A DNA stretch of 64,000 nt from Physcia stellaris. Lineage: Eukaryota; Ascomycota; Lecanoromycetes; Caliciales; Physciaceae. A program made the translations under genes and the position numbers. A model generated the notes under the pieces. The model was not told the origin of the DNA. It ran no database searches and saw nothing but the letters and a program-made list of their open reading frames with translations. Position 1 is the first letter of the stretch. The number at the start of each line of letters is the position of its first letter. The DNA lies in the NCBI GenBank assembly GCA_018902385.1, contig JABSSW010000067.1, forward strand, positions 1 through 64,000, read 5' to 3'. Below are positions 1 to 11,880 of the stretch, in pieces.

Positions 1-1149
1 TTTGACGAGATAATGTTTCTTTTTCATCGATTCAGAACTTTTCTGTCTTTTTTGAAATTGATGACGAATTTGAATAAAACTTAAAACGTTGACGATGTTC
101 GAAACAATTGAACAATTTACAAAATCGTTTCAAATAAATCATCGTAATTTCATTTGAAAATGTTTGTTCACGTTTACATCAAAATTTCATGTACGTTTTC
201 AAAAATTCGCGAACGTTGACTCTTTATTCGAATACTATCGAAAATTTTTTTCAATCGTTTTTTCAAATTTTCGATAGAAAACAAGATGCAAAAAATCTAA
301 CGACTGCAACAAATTGATTGAAAGTTCACAATCGATTTTTGAAAAATTATATCGTTTTCGTCATCGACATTCTCATTGTGAAATTTTCGATTTTCGAAAT
401 TTTCGATTCAAATGAAAAAAAATCATATCACAAATTTCGATTTTATCGTGATTGTCGATCAATATGATTCGAAAACACACGACGAAAATTTTCGTTTCAA
501 TCGATTTTTTGAAAACAAAACGATCAACGAGAATCGTTGATATTTCAAAAATGATAAAATTTGAAAATTAGAATATTCTCTTGACTATATCTCTATGAAA
601 TCGAACATTTTCGTAAAAAAAAATTTTTATTTCAAAACTTTTTTCAAAAACGCACAGTACAAGCTGAATTGAAACGTTTCGCATTTTCGTGACGATCATT
701 ATTGAGCAACATGAATGTACATGAAAATCGAATCATTTCGCATCTTTCAAAACACAAATAAATTGATGATCGAACGAAAAAAGCGTCAAATGATCGAACG
801 TTTTGCGACAACGAAATTGATCAAACAAAACGTTTATGAATTTCACACGATTATCAACGAAAATTTAACGATCATCGTTTCAACTCAATTGCGAATCGAT
901 TCTACTTATTGAATACAAATTGAACAGAAAATCAACATCATCATGAAAGCAACATGTCGATCTCATTTGTTTTTCACGACGATATTTTTCGAAAAATAAT
1001 TTGAATACGTCGAAATTTTTGCAAACACAAACAATCGCGACATCATTTCGAATAATCGATTTTGAAAAACTGTAATATATTATCATTCTCGATGAAAAAC
1101 ATTTAAGACTCATTTTTTGCGAAATTCGAAAATATTCGATTTCGAAAAG

Positions 1150-3790
1150 CTGAAAAAAATGATGAAACGAATGAAATTTCAATTAAGAAAAATCATTCAC
1201 ACTCATGTTCTGTTTTGAATTCAGAAATTCATATTCGAAATGATCGTCGAAAATTTCATACGAGCAAATGTTTTCGATAAAAAAAAAAAATCCGAATTAC
1301 ACGTTTTAGTCACGAAACATCAAATTCACACATGTCGTTCAAATATGTGCCGAAAAAAATTGATCATCGAGTCACGATGTAAAAATGATTTTTTTCAATC
1401 ATTGTCGCTCGTGACTGAAATCGTGAACGACGACAATCGTTACATTTACAAACGACTGAAAAAAAAAAATCGTTGAATGTTTTCATATAACGCTCAAATG
1501 CTTTTGATTTGAAACGCACATATGAATATTCAATACATCATCGGAATTTATTTTGCCGTCTATGTCAGCAAATACGTTATCAAAACGAAATCAAACGAAA
1601 TGTACAATTTGTTCACTCGTAACGTCGTCAAAAATCATCTAATGACTCGTAAAATAAAATCAATGAAAATGATGATATTAATGTTGAATTACGACATGTT
1701 TCGATGCAACAAAATTGTAATGTATATCGATATCACGTTGTTTGAAAAACGATCGATTTTCGTCAAATTTTTCTGACAGTTAAAGCGAGATTTACTCGAG
1801 CAAAAAATAAAAAAAAACGAAAAATCTGATTTTTTTTACAAGAATCAAGTCGAAAAATATTTTGTTCGTTTTTCAAATTCGTTTTTCGATCAATTGACGT
1901 ATTTCGACTATCACGCGCAATACAATCTGACTAAATCAATCGTTAATCTTGAACGTGAAACGATGAATGATGTGAAAAACGTTGTCAAAAAAAAAAAACA
2001 AATATGATATTCTCATTGAAAATCGTCTTTTACATCGATTAACGTATTCAAAACATTTTGATTCGAAACATCGAACGACGTTTGATCGACGAGAAAACGT
2101 TCTTTTACGAAAAATTTCTCATGATTGAATCGTGACGAACTGAAAAAAAAATTCGAAAATTCATATCAAATTTCACGATCATCTGTTATCGAAATCATTT
2201 CATGATGTTTTATTCAGACGAATATCGAGACTTGAATTTTTGAACAACATCTCAAATCGTCAAACGTGACGTAAAAGTCAACATTCTTTATTTGAAAACA
2301 ATTCATCGTTTGTTTTTTGAAATACTCGAAGTCGAAAATGAATGCATACGACAAAAATTTTTTGAAATGCAAATCAAAATTCGATCGATTTCAATGCTCG
2401 ACGACAATCTAAATTTCGAAAAAATCAATATGTGACGTATCAACGAATCATAAACAATTTCTTTTTTGTCACAGTTCGAAAATCACGAAAAACAAACTTC
2501 TTCGTCACAAATTCAGAAAAAACAAAAAAATTCTTTCTATTGCACACGTTCGTGACGTGATGCAATGATCATCGATTAATGATTTTGAAAATGATTTTCA
2601 TCGAAATTGCTACAGAAAACGTGAAAAAAAAAAAATCATTCACAGCAATTTGCACATCAATATTCAAAAAAATTCAAATCATGAATCATTGCAATTCAAT
2701 ATATTTCGCATCGAAAACTCAATAGACGATTTCAAAAAAATCAAAATTTTTATCATTGATGAAATCTTCATGATCAACAATGAAATGCTCAACTTTGTTT
2801 CGAAATTGTTTGTCAAAATACACAAAAATGCGTTTTTTTTTGAAAATTTTCATGTTATTGTGTTTGACGATTTATTGCAACTATTTCCAATTAACGATCG
2901 TCAAATTTTTCATTTTTTTGTTTGAAAAATTTTCGTCTCGTTATTTTTGAGACGTTTCAAAAGACACGATAGCGATTCAAAATTCGAACGATTTCTTGAA
3001 ATTGTTCGTTTTGAAAAAATCATTGATAAAATCATGAATATTTTTCATCAACGAGAACAGAAATTTCGAATCGATGATTTTATTCATAAATGTATTTCGT
3101 TTCATTTTCGAAAAAATGAAATGTTACGATTCAACGCGCTATTGCTGAAACGAGTTTGCAATTCATCTGTTATCGTTCACAAAGTTCAAAATAAAAAACG
3201 CGACAGAAAGTTGCTCGAATCGATTCACAAATATTTTGTCAAAAAAAGCAATTTGCTCAATGAAATGATGATCGTTTCTGAAATTCGAATGATGTTTTTG
3301 AAAAATAATTGCATAACTCGAGACATAATCAACGACAATTGTGAACTAATCATCAAAATAAATGACAGAGATTATTTTATCGTGATCTTTTCAATGATCG
3401 AACGTATAAAAATTAAATTTTTCTCATATTCGTTACAACGTGACTGATATCAATTCTCTAGAAATTTTATGTGATTTTTTACATCGATTACAAGACGTTG
3501 TATGATGTGTTTTACATTCGAATTCAATTTTCAATTTTGAACGCTTTCGCTTTGATCGTTTATAAAATTCAATCATTAACAATGATCGACATATCGATAA
3601 ATCTTGATAATAGTATGTTCGTTTCAAAACATGCATACATCGCATTGAGTAGAACGCAACGATGAAATCAAATTTTCATTTCTGCTTTGTGCAAAGAAAC
3701 TTTTCGAATGAATCAACAAACGATAATCGAATATGAACGTTTAAAAAGTATTGTCAATAAAATGTATAAAATTGAAATTAACGTGTTCGA
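1150..3790 (+). pseudogene. Helitron Rep/PIF1-like helicase, decayed
   Basis: This is a relic of the rolling-circle transposase-helicase of a fungal Helitron. In one frame from about 1150 to 3447 I read an HUH-type motif (HTH, 1198-1206, within IIHTHVLF), the block LVTKHQIHTC near 1300, the two-tyrosine motif YVSKYVIK near 1573, helicase motif II in IFIIDEIFMINNEM near 2750, and LEIVRFEKI near 3000. The C-terminal part (AFALIVYKIQSLT and KHAYIALSRTQR, 3540-3665) lies in another frame and continues to EYERLKSIVNKMYKI near 3780. At least four stops, all TGA (1213, 1474, 1510, 2923), and a fifth at 3663 fall where family members have Trp. The Walker A motif and part of the Rep N-terminus are not recognisable. 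The long frame with few indels but many transitions points to mutational silencing of a once intact copy. Confidence 0.8.
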
Positions 3791-4981
3791 TTGACAATCT
3801 CATCGAATTTTTTTCGTTTTTTTCAGACACGAATCGTTATGATTTTTCTTGTCGCACGTCGTGTCTGTTACATTTCTTGACTTTGTTTTCAGAATTTGAT
3901 CATGTCATTAGTACGAAAAGTATCTAAATTGTGCGAATTTTTCAAAATTAAATCTATGATCGTGATCGAGAATTGAATGTGATCAAACAAATTCGTCGTA
4001 AAACAATTCGAGCTTGAATATTTCAATTTTCTTTAAAATATGTGTATTAATGAAATTTATTCAAATCGTGTGCAATTGTTTTACTCTTTATCATTACAAA
4101 TATTTTCAGCGAACATATTTCGATTTCCATGAACTTCTATACGAAAAAGTTATAGACAATGTGTCAATTTCAATTTTTGAATGCAAATACAGAATGCTCA
4201 AATATTTCGCTCAAATTGCTGTGAATTGAGATGAATATGTTTTTCAAACAAAGCATACTTTTTCTTTATTTTTATGCGATAGTCACGTTCTGAAACTCTG
4301 CATGTAAAATGTTTAAATCTCATTGTGATTATTCTAAATCTCAATACTATCATTATTTTTTTTGAAATCGAATTTGTACGATTGCAATAAATTATCAAAA
4401 CGAATCATAAATTTAACGTATGTAAAATTAATTTCATTGAGTTTCGAATAAAACGATTTTTTCTCATCGTATTGTGATTGAAAATAAATTTTCGATTGTT
4501 TGTGTTGTTCGTATTCATTCGATCAATGATTCATTAACGTGTTTTCACGATCACATTTGATTGCAATTTTGCTTTTTTTCTTTTTTTTTTCTTCATGCAT
4601 CACGATGTTTAGTCAAGCGAAACTCTGAGTCATCTGTAAATTGTATTTCTGTCTAAACTATGAGATGTATGCTAATTGAATCAATGAATCACAATGAAAC
4701 AGCAATTTTCGTCAATATTGCACAGATAAATAAATAGAATGAAAATCAGAAAACACAATTTGACAGAAAAATAGTTCAAATTTCGTCTTTTTCATTTCGA
4801 TCGCTCTCAATTAGTCAATCTTTATGACACGCGTTCGATGATTTTACATTTTGCGAATCGAATATTCGTCGACTTGACGCATTTTCAGCAATTGCAAACG
4901 TTGATCATTCAAATACGCGAATCTATTTGAGTTTCGAAAAATCACTGTTTTGACATCAAGAAAATCGTTGAAAATTCAACA

Positions 4982-5624
4982 TTGTCGTTTTGCGATCGAT
5001 GCGCGACAACGAGAAAAAACAAAATCAATCTCGTTTTTTCTCGATGCGTTCAAGCACGAAATCGTTTCGAAATTTGCGAAAATTGCATATTCAAACACAA
5101 AACATCGAATTGTTCATTCAATAAATGCATTCAATTTTCAATGTTTCAAATATTAAATTTTTTTCAAATTCGATGCGTGTTCAATTCGAAATCGTGAAAA
5201 TGATGTTTCAAATCATCGTCACAAACGTAAAATTCGTTGACGAAAAAAAAAAATTAAAATTTCGATCAAAAATGATAAAAATCATTTTGTCGCAAATTTG
5301 TTTTTTTCGCGACGATCATCGAACAAACGTCGTCGATTGTTGTTTTCAACAACGATCACGACAAATGATCGTGCGCGATTCAATGAAAACGACAACAACG
5401 ACGAGTCATTAAATAATCGTTCGAACGTCGTCGACGATTTATCATTGTTTCTGTCTCAAAACGAAAAAAAGAACGAGAACGAGAATTTTCAATTTGAGCA
5501 ACATCATGACGATTACGACGACGAATTCGATTTCGATTTCGAGTTTGCGTCAAATGATGTTGTTTTTATCATTGAAAAAACAAAATCGACAAAAACATTT
5601 TTTTCAAAACGAAATAAATTTTGA
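4982..5624 (+). pseudogene. Possible Cys-rich (zinc-finger-like) ORF fragment in the AT-rich block
   Basis: At 4982-5197 the frame reads a regular cysteine pattern: FCDRCATTRKN, then SRCVQARNRFEICENC, then TSNCSF. The spacing C-x2-C ... C-x9-C-x2-C ... C resembles the short fungal element-borne zinc-binding domain of the type CxxC...CxxC...C. A second frame at 5298-5624 encodes a very acidic, Asp/Asn/Glu-rich stretch that could be a later part of the same protein. It lies about 1.2 kb past the Helitron helicase relic on the same strand, so it may be an accessory or captured ORF. The family is not identified, and composition bias could mimic the pattern. Confidence 0.3.
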
Positions 5625-6380
5625 GTTTCAATTTCACGACGATCAATCGTCGTAAAAAAAAGTTTATTTTCGCTTTTTGCGTGTTTTCGACTCGAATGAT
5701 GTCGTAAAATTTACGCGACGTCGAGTCGAACTGTGACGAGAAACAAAACGAAAAAAAAAAAGAAAAATGAAAAAAAAAAAAAAAAAAACGAAATGAAGAA
5801 ATAGAGATGCGCAATGAAAACATAAAGTCATGTTATGAGAATTTTTGTATTGAAAAACGACTTCATTGCAAAAATCGTTATATACGATGCTGCAAAAAGA
5901 TTTCAACAATTCTTGAAAAATGTATTTTAATTTTTTTTGTCATAGTCAGTTTCATTGTCTGTTTTTTTCTTTTGTTTTTTGCAAAGTTCGTCGAATTGAT
6001 ACGAATGAACATTTTGATTCATTGATTCAACGAAAACAAAATCTCGTTTCTTGAAAATCAATTGATTTTATCAAACAAATGTTTTCACAAAATCATGATT
6101 AGACACAAAAATCCGATGAAATGATTTCTATTGTACATATTTTTCGCTTTTAATTTTTGAGCTAATCACATTTCAACGAACTTTTAATCAACACGAATGA
6201 ATTGTACGAATACTTTTTTTTTTCACTGTAACAATCGTTGACTCAAACGTTATAATTGATGCACGTCAATTGCGATCAAAATGCTTTTCTCATTCATTTT
6301 GCTTCAAATCATGATGTTGATAGAGTGAAGTTGATGCAGAAATCGGCATGAACTAACTTTGTTCCGAATTCAACTTTATG

Positions 6381-6392
6381 AACCCTAACCCT
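6381..6392 (+). repeat. Two-unit telomere-like repeat AACCCTAACCCT
   Basis: Two direct copies of AACCCT, the complement of the fungal telomere unit TTAGGG, lie within about 50 bases of the boundary between the AT-rich block and normal sequence. Two units may be coincidence. Confidence 0.5.
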
Positions 6393-6957
6393 TTGCTTTC
6401 CCTCCTTAGAACGCTGTTGCATATTCAACGGCAATGTCTTATCCTTCCGGCGGCTCCAGCTCTAGATCTATGCTCTGTGAAGATTCTTCAAAGTAGCAAC
6501 TATGATAGAAGCGGCTCGCATATCAGAAATAGCTTTGTTCAAGACGTCGACTTCGGTGTCGCGAAATCCTTCGTTGTGCTATGAAGGATTATAAAGTCCG
6601 AAGGATGCCTTCTGCATGTGCAGAACTGCCACTCCCGGGCTTGATCAACAACAAGTCAAATGTACTCTTCCCATAAGAGGACTGCTGAACCAATCCTTGT
6701 TCTAACAATGTTCTTAATCTGACATTTCTGGTCTATCTCAATGGCAGAAAACTCCTGCAAGTTCAAAAGGCCAGTTGCAGGGAGGGTTGGCGACACTCTC
6801 GCTCTACCTAATCACACGAGATTCGTTCAATTACTGAAGTTTTGGGACACTGATGTAATCACATACGTAGTCAAGCAATGATCATACTTGGTCAACGCAA
6901 ATTAAGGTCGGGGACGTAATTCTGCAGCATATCAACCACAGTCCTACCTCTACTTTA

Positions 6958-9900
6958 ATGGCAGCAACAGCTCTCCTGCTAGTATGGATCCTGCATTGTC
7001 TACTTGCACACGCCAGCTTCCATTCGTCGCCAAGATACCTGAATACCACATGGGGTAGACCTGCAGATAGTGCAACCAGGCACATTGCGAGTGCTTTGTC
7101 GTCTAGAGTGGACTTGAGCCCGACGCACAGTTCAACCCCGGTGCAGGCTCTTGCACATAGCTTGGCGGAGAATTCTATCACAGACCCTCACCCGAGAGTT
7201 TCGAGTGTTTCCTTCTCGGACTCGCTATTTGGAACTGCGCAGACTCATGGATCAGCAACTCCCTCGTCAACGAAAGCCTCTGCAAGTAGGTATATTGGAT
7301 TAATGGCCGATTTTGAGGGGTTTCCAGCTACAGCTCCTCTTACTGCGTCAGCAGAAGCTCTCACCACAAAAGACCTCCAAAGCCTGAATAGCTCTGCGGC
7401 CAGTACTGTGCGATCGACGAGTGCTTCGCACATTGAATGGAGTCCGGTATACGCCATTGCCACCGTCTCTCCAATAAAAAGCGGTAATACTACTAACTCC
7501 TCCACTGTCCGTTTGGCTGGCAATGTTGGAATTAGTACCTCCAATGCCACTAAGCAGTTGAGTCCATCTTTAGCGTCGGCAACGCCGTTTAGGTTCTTCA
7601 ATTTCACTCCCCATTGGAATTCAAGCCTCGGCACCCATATAACTGCATCCCAAGGTACAAGCTGGAGTCTATCGAGCAGTAAGTCTGGTGAGGTAACAGT
7701 AGTTCTAAATGTAGATACTGATTAGAATCCGTAGATGGTACAAATGTTACAACTACCATCCATCAGACATCCTCTAGCTTAGGAGATTTCTTGAGGCAGA
7801 TGCCAAATCTCAGCCGCACCAATGGATCTTTGGCAACATGGTGTGCATCAAGCATCTTCGAACTGTATCGGAATTTTACTCAAGAGCCGATTGTGTCGAC
7901 ACCTGTAACAAGAACATACACCCATGTTGAGACAAAAACGGCCGATACCACCATCATAACGACAACGACCAGGATGGACTTGAGAAATTTCGAGGTTAAT
8001 TGGGAACCACCTTGTTGTGGCGACTGTGCTTTTGCAATGGGTGGGAAAGCTCATTTGGTCTACTGGCCTACCTCAGAGCCAAAAAACAATGTATCGAGGA
8101 TTGTTGAACCTAATGGATATGTGTAGTATGCTCTTTATCCCTCCTAACTCTGGAGAGAGATCTAATTGACTTTAATCCAGCGTTTCTCCGAGTGTATATG
8201 TCCTCTATGAAGAAATAACTGCAAACAACCGTTGTGGGCTTTTGGGACCTCCAATGACTGGTGTGACTGTACCTTTTGACGCAACTCAGCTCAGCACGAC
8301 CGGTGCCGATGATATTGAAAGTCAAATGAACTTTGATGATCTAAGCGGCTGTGATCCTGATTTGACCACCTTCACGGGGACATCTACAAATGTGTGGGGA
8401 CATATAATACCTGAGCGTTGCCTACCATCGCTCGCTTGGGATCCAGATGATTGGAATATCACTGAGATCAATCCTCTTTGGACGACGTGCGTACCGATTG
8501 GTGGTGTAGTTTTTGATCCTCCGCGGGTGTTAACGCCTGTTGATGCACTGTCGCCTCGAACTACAGCCAGCAGCCCCCAAGAAACTATACCTCCCTCACC
8601 AGGCTCAGGAGTAGATCCTGTGCCTTCAATTACCGCTTCTACGACGAAAGCAGCTGACCCAACAACAATAGCTATTGTATCTTCAAGTAAACCAGATCTA
8701 TCGGATCCTCCTGTCGACCTAGGACCGCTGTGGATTCCCCAAGTAGGGCCTAAAACGGACGATAGGGACTCATCGACTAGAAGAGCCGTCGATCCAAATA
8801 TCGGACCGTCATCAAAGACAACTCGCGTAGCTCCAACTATGAACTTAGGTATTCCGTGGCAGCCTCTGCCGCAGCCTGGACCTGCACCAGGAAAGCCTAC
8901 AAACAGTGCAAACCTCCCTCAAGACGTATCTAAATCTAATGCACGGACTACTGTAAACCCAGTGCCTACACAGGATTCGAATCAGGGTGGACTTGGCGGA
9001 GCACAGAGTTTCGACCAGGGAGGTGACTCAGAGCGAAGCCGTAACCCAGGGCAAGATAACAATCCTACGAGAATCATAATAGCTAGTCAGAATGATGGTC
9101 CGACGGCACAACCCGAAGGCAACAGTCAAGGAGCTCGCAATTCTCCGCTTGTAGCTAACCCTACTGTAGCACAAGCTGCTTTCCCTGATATCGGGGCAAA
9201 GCCAACACTAAAAACTGCTCCGACACAGAAACCTGGCAGCAGCGTCGATGGCCCAGGGAATCCTCGTCTTGAAGGAAATATCCCACAAATCAACCAGCCC
9301 AACCAACCCAATGGCCCCAATGTCAATGACAACCCGAACGAGAATAACCAGCCTGGAATAAACCTACCAAATCCAACTCGGGGCAGTGATCCCGGTCAGG
9401 CATTGAGCATCCAGCCAAACGGTGACCCCAGCCAACAACAAGCTTCCACTCAAGAATCTGGCGCCGGTCAAGCACAGAACGTTGAGCAAGCTGGCACTTC
9501 GAATCAAGGGCAAGGAGAGACTAGTGCCGATGATATTGGCCAGCCAGCGACTTCAGATGGGGTTTCCGGCGTAGGTGGAATTGCCGATTCCGCCGAAAAC
9601 TCTGAAATGGCATCAAGTTCTTCTACGCCTAATCCGCAAGCACCAGCAGGCAATCAGCCGAACAATAATGGTCCTGAAACCGGTCAACTAACACCTCAAG
9701 GGCCGGATCCCCAGGCAGTTGTTGTGGATGGCAGTACCCTCACGAACAACGGAGCTCCGATCACCATTTCCGGGAAACCAGTAGCATTCTCATCAGGCGT
9801 TATCCGCGTAGGCGATGAACAGGAACACATCCCTGCTTTCCCACACGCACAGGACCCCGGCTTCAATTCTTTTAATGCAGCTGGGCTGACCTTCAACCCT

Positions 9901-11880
9901 GTACCGTCTCTAGAGCCAGGGGTCACCCGGCCGATGCTCGAAGTGCAGGGACAAACACTAACAGATAGTGGACCTGTTATCCAAATTGGTGGTCAAGATA
10001 TCAGACTAGCTTCAGGGGCCGTACACATTGCCACTAGTATCGTTTCTGTGCCTCCACCTCAGACTCATGCCCCCTCTCCTGTGGTTGTAGGCGGGTTTAC
10101 GTTCTTAACACTGCCAAATACAGCTACGGCATCCAGGATTTCCCCACTCATCGTGGCTGGGCAGACTGCTCGGCTCGAGAACGATGGATTACATATTGGT
10201 AGTCAAACTCTCAAGCCTGGCGCTTCACCGATCGAGGTTGGTGGAATCCCCGTATCTCTGGGATCATCACTTCTTGTAGTTGGAAGTAGCACTCGTTCTT
10301 TTCCTGCTACTACCGCAAAAACAATGGATACAATAGTTGGTACGGTAGGCGGCGTACCCATCCAAGCGGTAGATGCGGGTGTCATGCTAGGCAGCAACAC
10401 TCTCACTCCTGGTCTTGCAACCACCATATCAGGTACGCCTGTATCTCTTGGCAGCATCAATAATCTTGTGATCGGAGGTAACACCATTGATGTCCCACGC
10501 TCTACGCCGATAGCAAATCCGAATATTGCTACAGTCGCAGGTCTACCAGTTCGAGTTGTCGAGTCAGGAGTCCGAATCGGCTCGTCGAGTCTTGCTCCAG
10601 GTGCGGTAGCGACCATATCTGGTACTCCAGTCTCGCTGGGTGCGAGTAATGATCTGGTCATTGGGAGTAGTACGGTCCGAATTACATCCCTGATCTCCGA
10701 GACAACAAACCTTCCCATCATCACGATAGCGTCTCAGCCAATCGTAGCGCTTCCATCGGGGTCAGGCGTCCATGTCGGTAGCAGTGTTTTAGCCCCAGGT
10801 AGTGCAGTAACCGTTTCAGGGACGCCTATCTCGCTCGGAAGCAGCGACAACCTGGTCATCGGAGGTAGCACGCTGACATTCTCAGCACCTGCTGCCATTC
10901 CAACAGCTCTTTCCACGCTTATCGCGAACGTGGGCTCTCAATCGATCTTTGCTCTTCCGTCAGGCTCTGGTGTCCGTATTGGCAGCAGTACTCTGCTAGT
11001 CGGCAACGCCGTGACAGTATCAGGAACACCCATGTCGCTGGGAAGCAGCAACCATCTCGTGATTGGTAGTAGTACCCTGACGTTCTCTCTGCCTACTGCT
11101 ACACCAGCATTCCTTCCCTCACCTATCGCCACGGTAGCATCCCAACCTATCTTTGCTCTCCCTTCTAACTTAGGCATACGAGTCGGTACCACGACCCAGA
11201 TGCCCGGCGCAGCATTCACGATATCTGGGACTCCCATTACCGTAGGCAGTAGCAATCTCGTGATCGGAAGTAGTACACTGACCTTCCCACCATCTGACCC
11301 TACGCCCTACCATCTAACAATAGGCTCCCAAGTCATCACAGAAAACAGCGCATCCCAATTCGTAATAGGCAGCCAGACACTTGCAGCTAGTAGTCCTTTA
11401 ACCATTTCAGGGATAACGTATTCACTCGATCCCTCAGAAACAGCAGTAATCATTAACGGCGTTACAAGCCCCCTTCAACAAGTCCCGACAGACACCGTAA
11501 TCACCCTCGACGGCCAAACCATCACACAAAGCTCAGTCATTGGCTCCAGCACCCACCCTTTCCCTCTCCATTCCCTTCGCTCTCCAACCAGTCCATCTCT
11601 ACACCACCCGCCAAACTCTCCTACAACTAAGCTTTCCACGACAAGCCTAAGCAACTCTATCCCATCAGCCTCAAAGTCTACACAATTAACCTCTCAACCT
11701 CTAATTTACGCTTCCAGCTCCTTCCGACTAACTTCCAGTGGCGCGACCGAAAGCTTCTCTGGTTCAACGTCTTCGGTGACCGACGCGGCTGTTTCGGATG
11801 CCGGTGGGAGGATAAATAGGCTACGTTGGTGGCTGGGGCTGTTGGGACTGTTGCTTGCTGGTGTTGTTGGGATGGGTTGA
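6958..11880 (+). CDS. Secreted, repeat-rich, probably GPI-anchored cell-surface protein
   Basis: Three exons give 1602 residues: 6958-7678, 7735-8122 and 8181-11880. The introns (56 and 58 nt) have GTAAGT...AG and GTAGTA...CCAG borders and keep phase. Residues 1-20 form a signal peptide (MAATALLLVWILHCLLAHAS). The first 500 residues are Ser/Thr-rich with many N-glycosylation sites and one Cys cluster (PPCCGDC). A low-complexity Pro/Asn/Gln/Gly stretch follows. From about 9710 come roughly nine units of 60-65 residues built on a core such as ISGTPVSLGSSNNLVIGSST. The protein ends in a hydrophobic tail (LRWWLGLLGLLLAGVVGMG), as in GPI-anchored wall proteins. Repeats of this kind occur in many hypothetical Pezizomycotina wall proteins; an adhesive or structural role is inference. 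It is the first intact gene beside the AT-rich block. Confidence 0.8.

Larger units (their letters stand above)
1..6340. repeat. AT-rich block containing a decayed Helitron
   Basis: The block is strongly AT-rich up to about 6340, where composition changes abruptly to that of the gene-rich remainder. CC and GG are almost missing (none in 481-780), whereas CpG is frequent (about 17 in those 300 bases) and TpA is scarce (about 13); these are hand counts. Homology to Helitron Rep and PIF1-like helicase can be read from about 1150 to 3790 on the plus strand. The flanks 1-1149, 3790-4950 and 5630-6340 hold no convincing gene; they are probably the rest of the element or neighbouring repeats. I could not fix the termini: no clear 5' TC or 3' hairpin-CTRR end was recognised. 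Long A runs occur near 5750-5790. Confidence 0.8.

Noticed and set aside
1-6340. AT-rich block as classical RIP product
   Set aside because: TpA is low and CpA/TpG are common, the reverse of RIP; stops are TGA at Trp sites rather than TAG or TAA.
1-6340. AT-rich block as mitochondrial DNA insertion
   Set aside because: The readable protein is a Helitron Rep/PIF1-like helicase, not a mitochondrial gene.
10203-11255. Minus-strand ORFs opposite the repeat-rich surface protein
   Set aside because: They are antisense shadows of the in-frame repeats and share their periodicity.
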